DNA of 64,000 nt from Alteromonas naphthalenivorans (GTDB lineage: Bacteria; Pseudomonadota; Gammaproteobacteria; Enterobacterales; Alteromonadaceae): the NCBI RefSeq assembly GCF_000213655.1, contig NC_015554.1, forward strand, positions 2,604,001-2,668,000, written 5' to 3'. Both the position numbers and the translations under genes were made by a program. Shown in pieces: positions 52,057 to 61,335 of the stretch. Below the pieces are notes generated by a model. That model was not told the DNA's origin, did no database searches, and saw only the letters and a program-made list of their open reading frames with translations. Numbering within the stretch: position 1 is the first letter of the stretch; each line of letters opens with the position of its first letter.

Positions 52057-53025
52057 ATGTTATTAGCCAGTTTAGCCATTCTTATTGGGCTGCCGGTTTT
52101 GCTATGGAGTGCAGGAAAATTTGTAGGCGGCGCGGCATCTGTTGCCAATCACTTTGGGGTGTCTCCGCTTCTTATTGGTATGCTCATCATTGGTTTTGGA
52201 ACGTCAGCCCCTGAAATCATTGTCTCAATCTTCGCCGCTATTCAAGGGAACTCGGGTATTGCATTGGGTAACGCCTACGGGTCAAACATTGCCAACATAC
52301 TGCTTATTTTGGGATTAACCGCGCTTATCAGCCCTATTGCGGTTAAATCGAACATTATTAAAAAAGAAATTCCCGTACTACTGGGCATTACTTTTTTTGC
52401 CTCTTGGCAGGTGCTAGACCAAACGGTATCAAAGGATGATGCATTCTCTTTACTTGGCTTATTTGTATTGCTGATCTCTTGGAGTATTTGGCACGGCATG
52501 CAAGGCAGTAAAGATAAACTCGCCGATGAATACAGCGAGGAAATCAATGCATCTGAAGGCACAATCAAAACCCACATTGTATGGCTTCTTACCGGCCTAT
52601 TACTGCTAGTGGCTAGCTCTCGCATGTTAGTGTGGGGAGCCGTTGAAGTTGCTACGTACTTTGGTGTTAGCGATACCATCATTGGTTTAACGGTTATTGC
52701 CATTGGTACGTCGTTACCTGAACTCGCCTCCTCTTTAATAGCGGTGAAAAAAGGTGAGCATGACTTAGCCATAGGTAATGTTATTGGCTCGAATATGTTT
52801 AACACATTAGCTGTTGTGGGTATTGCGGGTACTATTCAGCCTATGTCAGTCAGTGCAGATTTCTTGTATCGCGATGTAGTGGTGATGCTAGCAGCCACTG
52901 TGGCACTATTTGTATTTTGCATCGGCTTTAAACGCCAAGGGCGCTTAAATCGAGTAGAAGGTGGCGCTTTTGTGGCAGCTTACGCCATTTACACTTATTG
53001 GCTCATTAGCATTGCCTTTATGTAG
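52057..53025 (+). CDS. yrbG: Calcium/sodium antiporter, CaCA family (YrbG-like)
   Basis: This 322-residue membrane protein has two inverted repeats of five TM helices, each with the ion-binding alpha-repeat: GFGTSAPEIIVSIFAA...ALGNAYGSNIANIL (residues about 47-80) and AIGTSLPELASSLIAV...AIGNVIGSNMFNTL (about 215-248). It exchanges Ca2+ (or another cation) for Na+ or H+. A loop of about 30 polar residues joins the halves. Its stop overlaps the 3' end of the next, convergent gene by 8 bases. Confidence 0.9.
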   Translation: MLLASLAILIGLPVLLWSAGKFVGGAASVANHFGVSPLLIGMLIIGFGTSAPEIIVSIFAAIQGNSGIALGNAYGSNIANILLILGLTALISPIAVKSNIIKKEIPVLLGITFFASWQVLDQTVSKDDAFSLLGLFVLLISWSIWHGMQGSKDKLADEYSEEINASEGTIKTHIVWLLTGLLLLVASSRMLVWGAVEVATYFGVSDTIIGLTVIAIGTSLPELASSLIAVKKGEHDLAIGNVIGSNMFNTLAVVGIAGTIQPMSVSADFLYRDVVVMLAATVALFVFCIGFKRQGRLNRVEGGAFVAAYAIYTYWLISIAFM

Positions 53026-53413
53026 CAGCCCCCATGGTAGTGGCCAGCGTAATAAGGCTAATCACAGCTATGCTGGCCAATACGAATAAATTAAAACCGA
53101 ACTGATCGCCCTGTCGCCTGCTTCGACGGGCGCGCATTACAATACTCACCAAGCTCACCAACAAACACACTTGCAGCATGATTTGCATGGCTTTTACATA
53201 TTCAGCCGACCAGCCTGTATCGCCTTCAATGCCCCAATATTCTTGAACGCCACTGATAAAATCGGGGCGCGCAAAGTGAAATAGAACCAGGGTTACGACC
53301 AATGCTAACCACCCTAGTACATTCAGGGCCAGCATCACACGAAAGAAATTCGTTTCGGTTCTAGGTCTTGAACGTCGCTCTTCAACACCGTACGGATTAT
53401 ATTTATTTCCCAT
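53018..53413 (-). CDS. Hypothetical membrane protein, 131 residues
   Basis: I do not recognise a named family. There are three TM helices (about residues 25-46, 75-92 and 105-127), a basic N-terminus with RRSRPR, and a basic loop RARRSRRQGDQFG between TM2 and TM3, suggesting N-in topology. Similar short proteins beginning NKYNPYGVEERRS are common in Alteromonas by memory. It is convergent with the exchanger gene and divergent from asnS. Confidence 0.7.
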   Translation of the reverse strand: MGNKYNPYGVEERRSRPRTETNFFRVMLALNVLGWLALVVTLVLFHFARPDFISGVQEYWGIEGDTGWSAEYVKAMQIMLQVCLLVSLVSIVMRARRSRRQGDQFGFNLFVLASIAVISLITLATTMGAAT

Positions 53414-53705
53414 TTGTCACTCTGTTCTCTGGCATCCCGCTTTAGGTTGAGTATACTAGCGTGCTATTGGATTATGCGTTATTAGCGGTATTTATTTTTA
53501 GTCCTCTTGTAAACGCCATTCTCGCGTTTTTAAAATGACTAAGTGCTATCTCGCTTTTTCAGGATGAAAATTCTAAAACATGCTGAATTATCGGCAAAAA
53601 ATCCAAAAGATTGACGTAAAAACCATTATTAGTGCAAATGCACATTGTTGTTGCGTGTGGATAATGACACAAAACAGCATAAATCAGTGAGACGGAGAAA
53701 TTAAC

Positions 53706-55103
53706 ATGACGCATGCGCCCGTTGTCGACGTGCTTAAAGGTAAGTACGCAGTTGGCGAATCGGTAACCGTTAAAGGTTGGGTAAGAACACGCCGCGACTC
53801 TAAGGCTGGGTTATCTTTTATAGCACTACACGATGGTAGTTGCTTTGACCCTATTCAAGTGGTAGCACTGAGTTCTCTGTCAAATTACGCTGACGTACAG
53901 CGTTTAACAGCAAGTTGCTCACTATCGGTAACGGGTGTGGTAAAAGCATCTCAAGGCCAAGGCCAATCGGTAGAAATTGAAGCAACTGAGGTTGAGGTAT
54001 TAGGCTGGGTAGAAAACCCAGATACCTACCCAATGTCAGCTAAGCGTCACAGTATCGAGTATTTGAGAGAGTACGCTCACTTGCGCCCTCGTACTAACGT
54101 AATTGGTGCGGTAACCCGTGTGCGTAACTGCTTATCACAGGCCATTCATCGCTTCTTCCACGAACGCGGCCACTTTTGGGTATCAACCCCAATTTTAACC
54201 GCAAGTGACACAGAAGGCGCTGGTGAAATGTTCCGCGTATCTACATTAGATATGATGAACTTACCACTAGACGACAAAGGTAACGTTGATTACTCAGAAG
54301 ATTTCTTCGGTAAAGAAACTTACCTTACCGTTTCGGGTCAGTTGAACGTTGAAACTTACTGTACAGCTATGTCTAAGGTTTATACCTTTGGGCCTACTTT
54401 CCGCGCAGAAAACTCGAACACATCTCGCCACTTGGCTGAATTTTGGATGATTGAGCCGGAAGTCGCTTTTGCTGATTTGAGCGATATTGCTCAGTTAGCT
54501 GAAGATATGCTGAAATATGTATGTAAAGCCGTACTTGAAGAGCTGCCAGATGACATGAACTTCTTTGCTCAGCGCATTAAAAAAGATGCCGTTGAACGCT
54601 TAGAAAAGCTAGTGAGTTCTGACTTTGTTCGCATGGACTACACAGACGCTATCGACATTCTACAAAACTGCAAAAAGACGTTCGAATTCCCTGTTGAATG
54701 GGGAATTGATTTATCTTCTGAGCATGAGCGCTATTTAGCCGAAGAACATGTTGGCGCGCCTATCATTATGCAAAACTATCCTAAGGATATTAAAGCATTC
54801 TATATGCGTATTAACGACGACGGTAAAACCGTTGCAGCTATGGACGTCCTTGCACCAGGTATTGGTGAAATTATTGGTGGTTCGCAGCGTGAAGAACGTC
54901 TTGATGTTTTCGATGCCCGTTTGGAAGAAATGGAATTGTCGAAAGAAGACTACGCTTGGTATCGCGACCTTCGCCGTTATGGCACCGTACCTCATTCTGG
55001 TTTCGGACTAGGTTTCGAGCGCTTGGTTGCTTATGTGACTGGTATGCAAAACGTACGTGATGTTATTCCATTCCCACGTACACCAGGTAACGCAAGCTTC
55101 TAA
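53706..55103 (+). CDS. asnS: Asparagine--tRNA ligase AsnS
   Basis: AsnS is a class IIb aminoacyl-tRNA synthetase. The N-terminal OB-fold anticodon-binding domain occupies residues 15-105 ([24 protein letters not shown] in part), the class II motif 2 includes [22 protein letters not shown] near residue 230, and motif 3 is [10 protein letters not shown] near residue 440. The length of 465 is usual. The 292 bases upstream (53414-53705) must hold its promoter; I cannot define boxes there. A terminator follows. Confidence 0.96.
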   Translation: MTHAPVVDVLKGKYAVGESVTVKGWVRTRRDSKAGLSFIALHDGSCFDPIQVVALSSLSNYADVQRLTASCSLSVTGVVKASQGQGQSVEIEATEVEVLGWVENPDTYPMSAKRHSIEYLREYAHLRPRTNVIGAVTRVRNCLSQAIHRFFHERGHFWVSTPILTASDTEGAGEMFRVSTLDMMNLPLDDKGNVDYSEDFFGKETYLTVSGQLNVETYCTAMSKVYTFGPTFRAENSNTSRHLAEFWMIEPEVAFADLSDIAQLAEDMLKYVCKAVLEELPDDMNFFAQRIKKDAVERLEKLVSSDFVRMDYTDAIDILQNCKKTFEFPVEWGIDLSSEHERYLAEEHVGAPIIMQNYPKDIKAFYMRINDDGKTVAAMDVLAPGIGEIIGGSQREERLDVFDARLEEMELSKEDYAWYRDLRRYGTVPHSGFGLGFERLVAYVTGMQNVRDVIPFPRTPGNASF

Positions 55104-55125
55104 ATGTCGGAAATCTTGTTTATGT

Positions 55126-55153
55126 AAAGCCAGCACCTTGTGCTGGCTTTTTG
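55126..55153 (+). terminator. asnS terminator
   Basis: AAAGCCAGCAC pairs with GTGCTGGCTTT around a 3-base loop, followed by TTTGTTTT. Confidence 0.88.
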
Positions 55154-55201
55154 TTTTCTGCAGTCAGCGTTTCTTACCACTCATCACTTCACGCTATTTT
55201 A

Positions 55202-56332
55202 TTAAGGCGTTATGCCATTGCCAATCGCTGCTGAGCGACACGGTATTACCGTATAGGAATAGCCAATATCATTATTTTCTAAAAGGCTGATAGTTAAAAT
55301 TTCATAGTCGTTCAATTCCACAACTCGTGTACCTTCGGGGTTAGCGCAGCGAGAGAACTCATCAGCTTCATAATGGAAGATAAACTCAGCAAGCAATTGC
55401 ATCTGCATAAGTCGAAACTTAGCACTTTGAGCAGCAAGGTCAAAGCTAACCACTTTTTCATCTTCGGTTGAGCCTGGCGAGGTAGCATCTGGTAATGCTT
55501 TTGAATCGGCTTCGAGAACTGCAGAAGATTTACGCTCAGCTTCAAATTCCGCCTCAATCAGCCCTTTTAAATTATTAGCAGCGTCAGCCAACCTAACCGT
55601 TTTTTTTGCGTTGCCGATTTGGGCATCATTCACACCTTTATCTTCAACTTCAGAGCTGGTCGACACGACTTCAGAGGGCGTGTCTGAGAAAAAGCTCACC
55701 ACCCCCGATTCCATCGACACTTCTAACACCTTTACCAATATCAATATCGTCCATACGTAGCGGACTAAAGCAGTGGTGAACACAAACCGGTAGTCTGGCG
55801 CATGCCATAAGCCATGAACGCCAAAAGGCTTTAGCAGCAGTAATGCAATTAAGTACAGCGGCATGACTAATTGAACAAGTACCAGCGCTAAGAGCGTGGT
55901 GATAAAAAACCAGCTTGGTAGCATGAGGATAATGGCGAAATTATGACTGTAAGGCAGTGATGCTGCGCTGACACCCGAAACGCTATTCACTAATCCACTT
56001 GCCGAAGCCAACGCAAAATTGGCGATTACAGCATAAATGAAAAGGATCAAAGCTTTACCTGGTAAGCTATTCCATACCACCATGAACCTTGGCCAGAATT
56101 CATGAAGAATGGCAATCGTCACCAATGCGCCAATTACGATGTTAAAGAAAACACCCTGAATATCGAAAAACAGTACACTAAAATACACCAAGGTTGCAGC
56201 AGCATAACAACGCTGCGCCAAATTCAGGCTTTTCCAAAACGTTGTTCCCCTTGAAGATCGTTTTAGTAAGCCACGCTCGATTACGCGCTTAAATACCCCA
56301 AAGCGGCGCTGGATTTGAATTTTTATGTTCAT
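55202..56332 (-). CDS. Hypothetical membrane protein with acidic cytoplasmic domain
   Basis: This 376-residue protein has no family I recognise. Residues 40-215 contain about five or six hydrophobic helices (for example AATLVYFSVLFF, VIGALVTIAILHEF, ALILFIYAVIANFALA, MLPSWFFITTLLALVLVQLV). Residues 225-300 are acidic and Ser/Glu-rich, probably disordered, and the last 75 residues form a compact region containing HYEADEFSRCANPEGTRV. The N-terminus is basic. It is convergent with asnS and divergent from pqiA. Confidence 0.65.
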   Translation of the reverse strand: MNIKIQIQRRFGVFKRVIERGLLKRSSRGTTFWKSLNLAQRCYAAATLVYFSVLFFDIQGVFFNIVIGALVTIAILHEFWPRFMVVWNSLPGKALILFIYAVIANFALASASGLVNSVSGVSAASLPYSHNFAIILMLPSWFFITTLLALVLVQLVMPLYLIALLLLKPFGVHGLWHAPDYRFVFTTALVRYVWTILILVKVLEVSMESGVVSFFSDTPSEVVSTSSEVEDKGVNDAQIGNAKKTVRLADAANNLKGLIEAEFEAERKSSAVLEADSKALPDATSPGSTEDEKVVSFDLAAQSAKFRLMQMQLLAEFIFHYEADEFSRCANPEGTRVVELNDYEILTISLLENNDIGYSYTVIPCRSAAIGNGITP

Positions 56333-56534
56333 GTAATGTCTTATGTGGTGATTATTTTTAGTTGTACTTCTCAGCGAAGCTTCCCGCTAACCGTGGAATA
56401 CGCTATTCTGTTAACAATTACAATTCAACGGTTTAACCGTCGTTTTTATAGTTTGGGTATACATTCCGGCTCTAAGGCTTGGATCTACAGTTCGATGTTT
56501 CCATTTAAAATAAGGTAGTCGTTTTCTTACCCCT

Positions 56535-57677
56535 ATGGCTGAAGGTAATAGGTTAACCCTCGTTTGCGAACAATGCCATCATCGCGTTGTATTGCCAGAA
56601 TTGAATCATCGAGAACGGGCAGTATGCCCTCGATGCCATCATACCTTGCTCACATTTAAGAGAAATGCGAGCGAGCGGCTTTTGGCGTTTTCAATAAGTG
56701 CGTTTGTGTTCTTGGCCCTATCCCTACCTTTTAACTTTTTGACTTTTAAATCAAGTGGTCAGAAGCATAGTATCGATCTTCCCGGTGGTCTTTCTGTTTT
56801 AATGGAAAATGACTATTTATCGTTGGCTATTATTACCGGATTAGCGACGTTAATTTTACCCGGCATGGTGCTTTTAGGTTTTATTACCCTTGGGTTAGCA
56901 CATTTAAACAATGCAAGAACCCCATTTATTAAGCGAATGTTTTATTGGGTAAGAGCCTTGCTACCGTGGAGTATGGCCGAGATATTCTTAGTTGGAACAT
57001 TAGTTAGTTTGATAAAAGTCTCCGAACTCGCCGATGTAGCTATTGGTATGTCTTTTTACGCTTTTATTGGTTTTACCGCATTTATGGCTCTTTCTATGTC
57101 GAACTTTGACAGTACAGGGTTTGCGTTGTGGCTGCACGAAGGCAACTTACCACCGCCAAAACCTTTAGAAGAAAAACAAGCCAGTGGCAGTATACAACGC
57201 ACTTGGGCGCTGCTACTTACATCAACTATTTTGTATATCCCCGCTAACGTATTACCTATCATGCGAACTGAATTTTTTGGTCAAGAAACCCCAAATACCA
57301 TTATAGGCGGCGTGATCACGCTGTGGGAGGGGGGCTCCTACCCCATCGCCATTATTATTTTAGTGGCCAGCGTAGTGGTACCAGTCGCTAAAATTATCAT
57401 TCTGTGTTGGTTGAATCTAAGTGTTCAACTGGGCCGAACAGGCTCTACACAATTACGCATTCGCTATTACCGCATCACCGAAGCAATTGGACGCTGGTCT
57501 ATGATTGATGTTTTCGTTGTCGCGGTATTGGTTGCATTGATTCAAATGGGTAATACACTTTCTATTTTCCCTGGCCCCGCAGCGCTTGCGTTTTGCGCGG
57601 TGGTCTTTACTACGATGATAGCCGCGATGACATTTGATTCACGGTTAATTTGGCAGCATTGGAAACAACTACCATGA
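56535..57677 (+). CDS. pqiA: Intermembrane transport protein PqiA
   Basis: PqiA is an inner-membrane partner of the MCE protein PqiB in lipid transport between membranes. This 380-residue protein starts with a zinc-ribbon-like segment, CEQCHHRVVLPE and CPRCHHTLL (residues 10-38). Two PqiA membrane domains of about four TM helices each follow (residues 48-200 and 225-375); NFLTFKSSGQ and VLPIMRTEFFG are the conserved post-TM1 segments. I see no second CxxC zinc ribbon before the second domain. The stop overlaps pqiB (ATGA). Confidence 0.9.
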   Translation: MAEGNRLTLVCEQCHHRVVLPELNHRERAVCPRCHHTLLTFKRNASERLLAFSISAFVFLALSLPFNFLTFKSSGQKHSIDLPGGLSVLMENDYLSLAIITGLATLILPGMVLLGFITLGLAHLNNARTPFIKRMFYWVRALLPWSMAEIFLVGTLVSLIKVSELADVAIGMSFYAFIGFTAFMALSMSNFDSTGFALWLHEGNLPPPKPLEEKQASGSIQRTWALLLTSTILYIPANVLPIMRTEFFGQETPNTIIGGVITLWEGGSYPIAIIILVASVVVPVAKIIILCWLNLSVQLGRTGSTQLRIRYYRITEAIGRWSMIDVFVVAVLVALIQMGNTLSIFPGPAALAFCAVVFTTMIAAMTFDSRLIWQHWKQLP

Positions 57678-59308
57678 CAGAAGAGGCAAAAGTTACGTCC
57701 ACAAAATCAATCTCTCGTATATGGATCATTCCCATATTAGTAGTCGTGGTTGGTGGCTGGATGGTTTATCAACAATGGAAAAACCAAGGGCCTCTAATCA
57801 CCATAGAGTTACAATCTGCCACTGGCATTGAAGTTAACAAAACCCCAATCAAAGTGCGGGATTTAGATGTGGGGCAAGTGAAAAAAATTACGCTTAAGCC
57901 TAACTTGGACGGTGTATTAGTAACTGCGCGCATCGATGCCAATGCATCTCACCTACTTACCGATAAAAGTGAATTTTGGGTGGTAGCCCCGCGAATTAGT
58001 TTTTCAGAAGTGTCCGGTCTAAACACCTTACTCTCTGGTAGTTATATCGCCATGGCTGCGAATGACAGCGGTAAAGAACAGCTCAATTTTATCGCCCTCG
58101 AGCGCCCTCCGGTAACACCTGCTGGCACACCTGGATTACACGTCATTCTGCAAAGCGATGATGAGTTTGCTTATAAACCAGGCGACCCCATCATTTACAA
58201 AGGCTTCAAAGTCGGTGAGTTTGAAGATGCGGTCTTTAATATTGAAGAACGTGTGGTGTACTACGATGCGTTTATTGAAGCCCCCTACCATAAGCTTGTT
58301 ACCGAGAATACGCGTTTTTGGGATGTAAGCGGCGTAAAGCTTAAGCTTGAATCAAGCGGCGTAAAAATGGAAACCGGCAGTTTAGAAACCCTGTTAGCCA
58401 ACGGTATTACCTTTGGTGTACCTGAAGGGGTTCAAATTGGTGAGCAAGTGGTAGAGAACGCGTTTTTTACTATTTACGGCGATATTGCTACTGCCTCCAA
58501 TGCACGGTACAAGCTTACCGCCGAGTATGTGCTTTTAGTTGATGAAAGTGTTCGTGGGCTTACCGTAGGCGCCCCCGTTGAATACCGAGGTATTGAAATC
58601 GGTAATGTAACGGCTATTAACTCGTTTCCTGCCGTGGAAGGCAACATACTTGAACGGGATTATCCCATCCCCGTCATTATTAACATCTACCCTGGAAAAG
58701 TCAGACAGCCGGACACAGAAGAAGGCTTGAATGCCATCAAACAAACCATACGCAATTGGCTTCGTAAAGATTTAAGGGCTACCCTCCGAATGGGTAATGT
58801 ACTCACCGGTGGTCTTTTTGTAGACTTACAGCACGTTTCAAAACCTGACGACAGTGATGAAATAGCGGTGCTGAACGGTTACGAAGTGATCCCAACTGTA
58901 TCTAACGAGTTTACGCAAATTACGCAAAAAGCAGATGCGATTTTAGACAAGATAAATCAACTGCCTTTGGGTGACATGGTATCAAACGTATTATTGGCCG
59001 TGGAAGATATGAAACTGGCTGCGCAGTCTGTTGAAACGGCGAGTGATGACTTTGATTTGCTTATTGAAAATGTAGATACAGAGCTGCTTAACACTAACTT
59101 AAATCAAGTATTGATAAGCTTAGACAGCTTGTTAAAAAACTACAGCGAAGGGGGCTTGAGCCAGTCTGAAATCAAAGAAACGGTAGATACTATGCAAGAT
59201 ACTATGCGTAATCTTCAGCCTTTGTTATTAAAGCTGAATCAGTCACCGAATAGCTTAATTTTTACTGATAGCAATAGCTCTGGTATTGAACCAAAAGCGA
59301 AAAATTAG
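57674..59308 (+). CDS. pqiB: Intermembrane transport protein PqiB (three MCE domains)
   Basis: This 544-residue protein has an N-terminal TM helix (about residues 17-37) and three consecutive MCE domains in the periplasm: about 45-130 (PLITIELQSATGIEVNKTPIKVRDLDVG in part), 160-245 (LHVILQSDDEFAYKPGDPIIYKGFKVGE) and 285-400 (VGAPVEYRGIEIGNV). A helical tail follows (430-530) that would form the tunnel coiled coil. MCE assemblies conduct phospholipids across the periplasm. It is cotranslated with pqiA and followed by pqiC. Confidence 0.93.
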   Translation: MTEEAKVTSTKSISRIWIIPILVVVVGGWMVYQQWKNQGPLITIELQSATGIEVNKTPIKVRDLDVGQVKKITLKPNLDGVLVTARIDANASHLLTDKSEFWVVAPRISFSEVSGLNTLLSGSYIAMAANDSGKEQLNFIALERPPVTPAGTPGLHVILQSDDEFAYKPGDPIIYKGFKVGEFEDAVFNIEERVVYYDAFIEAPYHKLVTENTRFWDVSGVKLKLESSGVKMETGSLETLLANGITFGVPEGVQIGEQVVENAFFTIYGDIATASNARYKLTAEYVLLVDESVRGLTVGAPVEYRGIEIGNVTAINSFPAVEGNILERDYPIPVIINIYPGKVRQPDTEEGLNAIKQTIRNWLRKDLRATLRMGNVLTGGLFVDLQHVSKPDDSDEIAVLNGYEVIPTVSNEFTQITQKADAILDKINQLPLGDMVSNVLLAVEDMKLAAQSVETASDDFDLLIENVDTELLNTNLNQVLISLDSLLKNYSEGGLSQSEIKETVDTMQDTMRNLQPLLLKLNQSPNSLIFTDSNSSGIEPKAKN

Positions 59309-59432
59309 CGAAGTAGAAACTTAGTCAACTAAGAACTAAAATACGTATAAGGCTTCTGGGTTTGCGTGGGCAAGTAAATGCCAACCTAGAAGCGGCTGAG
59401 CTAAGCGCTATCTATGTACTGTAAGGATAATA

Positions 59433-60047
59433 ATGAACACTTTTATTAACAATAGGAATGCGCTGGTTTGCAAAGTTATTAGAGCAAGATTAATTTTCGC
59501 TGCTTTTCTTGGCGCTTCACTAGTAGGCTGTGCTTCATCTGGCAGCGCACTGCAATATTACTTGCTACATTCAACGACTTCGTCTTTTGCAAATGAGTAT
59601 GAAACTCCCCCCCATCGTTTATTAATAAATAAGATTATCCTTCCCGACTATCTAAAACAGCGTGGCCTTGTTTATCAAACCAGCTCTACCAGTTTACATA
59701 TCGCGACTGATCACCTTTGGGCCGAGCCACTTGATGAGGGTATTACTAAGTCATTAAAAGCATCGTTGCGCTCCCAAGGTGTAATGTTAGTTACCCACAA
59801 TATGAATGCAAAAGAGGCTAATGACTATTTAACCCTACAGATAGACGACTTTATCGCGACATGGCAAGGCGATATTATTCTGAGCGGTCAATACACTGTA
59901 AAACATATCGACGAATCGCAGTCAGCAACGGATTTTGAGTACACACTCCCCCTTGCAGTTGATGGATTCCCTGCAAGTATCGAAGTGATGCGAGAAGCTA
60001 TTCATGCCTTGGCGGAAAATATCGCTAGCGAAGTCACAAAGGGATAA
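59433..60047 (+). CDS. pqiC: Outer-membrane lipoprotein PqiC
   Basis: This 204-residue lipoprotein of the ABC_trans_aux/PqiC family has signal peptide and lipobox LVGC at residues 30-33, followed by ASSGSALQYYLL, the family's first strand (YYLL). PqiC anchors the PqiB tunnel at the outer membrane. The residue after the lipid Cys is Ala, compatible with outer-membrane sorting. It is 124 bases after pqiB, in the same direction. Confidence 0.87.
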   Translation: MNTFINNRNALVCKVIRARLIFAAFLGASLVGCASSGSALQYYLLHSTTSSFANEYETPPHRLLINKIILPDYLKQRGLVYQTSSTSLHIATDHLWAEPLDEGITKSLKASLRSQGVMLVTHNMNAKEANDYLTLQIDDFIATWQGDIILSGQYTVKHIDESQSATDFEYTLPLAVDGFPASIEVMREAIHALAENIASEVTKG

Positions 60048-60057
60048 CCCTATTTTT

Positions 60058-61167
60058 ATGATTAGTGCCATTAAAAAGTTTGTAGACCTTGGAACCGACG
60101 CATCTCTGTCTGACGATCTAAATCGTCGAATCAGAGTCGTTAACATGTTCTCTGCGGTTGGGATGACCGTGACTTTTTTACTTGGGTTTCGGGCACTGTT
60201 TGCACAAGAAACATTCTTAACCTGCGTGTTATTTTCTGCCACCATACTGTTTGCAATATCTCATAAACTACAAGCAATGATAGGGGCAAAGCGAGGCAGT
60301 TTCATTTCTGCTACCGTTTTAATTGCCTGTCTAATGTCACTTATGCTGATACTAGTCGTGACTGGTGGTAGTGAAAATACGGGGCCTCTTTGGATATTTA
60401 CCGTTCCCTCCGTCACCATGTTTTTTACCGGTTTTCGCCGGGGGCTAATGGCGCTAACAGGTTTTGCCGCAGTTATTATTGTCATATTTTTTACACCCGA
60501 TAATGCCTTATTGGCGACAGAGTATTCTTTCGAGTTTAAAACGCGTATTGTTTATACTTTCATCACGGTTTCTTTCCTATCCGCAGTTTATGAATATAGC
60601 CGTCAACGTAGCTACAATACGGCCGTGTACCTGAGCGAACAGTTCGAACGTCAAGCCAGATACGACCCCCTTACCACCATTTTAAACCGTAGAGGCGGGC
60701 AGCAGCAGCTTGAGCAAGAACTCAGCAGAATGCAGAGAAACAAAAAACCATTTTCTATCGCGCTCGCTGATATCGACCGCTTTAAATCTATAAATGATAC
60801 CTTCGGACACGATGCGGGTGACGAGGTTTTAAAAAAGGTTGCCAGCGTTTTCAGCAGTCGCTTGCGCGCTCAAGATGGTCTATCACGATGGGGCGGCGAA
60901 GAATTTTTATTTATTTTTCCAGAAACCAATGAGCAAGATGCGAGAATGGTGACTGAACAAATAAGAGAAAACCTGAGTGCTAATGCCATTCCGGTTGATA
61001 ACAAATCGCACCGTGTTACATCAAGTTTTGGGGTGTGCGAGATTACGCCGTCTATGACACTCACTACTGCGTTAAACTTGGCCGACCAAGCGTTATACCA
61101 AGCAAAAAATGACGGTAGAAATAAAGTATGTACCGCAACAGAGCACAAGCGTAAAAGTAGTCGCTAG
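60058..61167 (+). CDS. Membrane-bound diguanylate cyclase (GGDEF domain)
   Basis: This 369-residue protein has about six TM helices in residues 25-190, arranged like the 5-7 TM sensor type, and a C-terminal GGDEF domain (residues 200-365). The catalytic motif is RWGGEEF near residue 277, an active-type GGEEF. The substrate-binding segment DIDRFKSINDTFGHDAGDEVL is complete; the inhibitory RxxD motif position five before GGEEF reads RAQDGLSRW, where RAQD fits an I-site. It should make c-di-GMP. The ATG at 60058 was chosen over an upstream in-frame ATG that lies inside pqiC; the ribosome binding site is weak. Confidence 0.87.
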   Translation: MISAIKKFVDLGTDASLSDDLNRRIRVVNMFSAVGMTVTFLLGFRALFAQETFLTCVLFSATILFAISHKLQAMIGAKRGSFISATVLIACLMSLMLILVVTGGSENTGPLWIFTVPSVTMFFTGFRRGLMALTGFAAVIIVIFFTPDNALLATEYSFEFKTRIVYTFITVSFLSAVYEYSRQRSYNTAVYLSEQFERQARYDPLTTILNRRGGQQQLEQELSRMQRNKKPFSIALADIDRFKSINDTFGHDAGDEVLKKVASVFSSRLRAQDGLSRWGGEEFLFIFPETNEQDARMVTEQIRENLSANAIPVDNKSHRVTSSFGVCEITPSMTLTTALNLADQALYQAKNDGRNKVCTATEHKRKSSR

Positions 61168-61335
61168 ACTAATCAACCAAAGATATTCCCTCCCTTAATT
61201 CCCTTACGTATGCAAGCATTGGTCTCCCTGAGTCTTTACATATATTGACTTACGTTTAGTTACAATTGATGAATAACTTAGACACAGTTTGGCGTTAAAC
61301 TACTCTCAGCTAATTTTTTAAATAAAGACCCGATT

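Noticed and set aside
56315..56518. 67-codon open frame between the membrane-protein gene and pqiA
   Set aside because: Its composition is biased towards Ser/Phe/Ile without a clear start signal, and it fills the divergent promoter region; no support as a gene.
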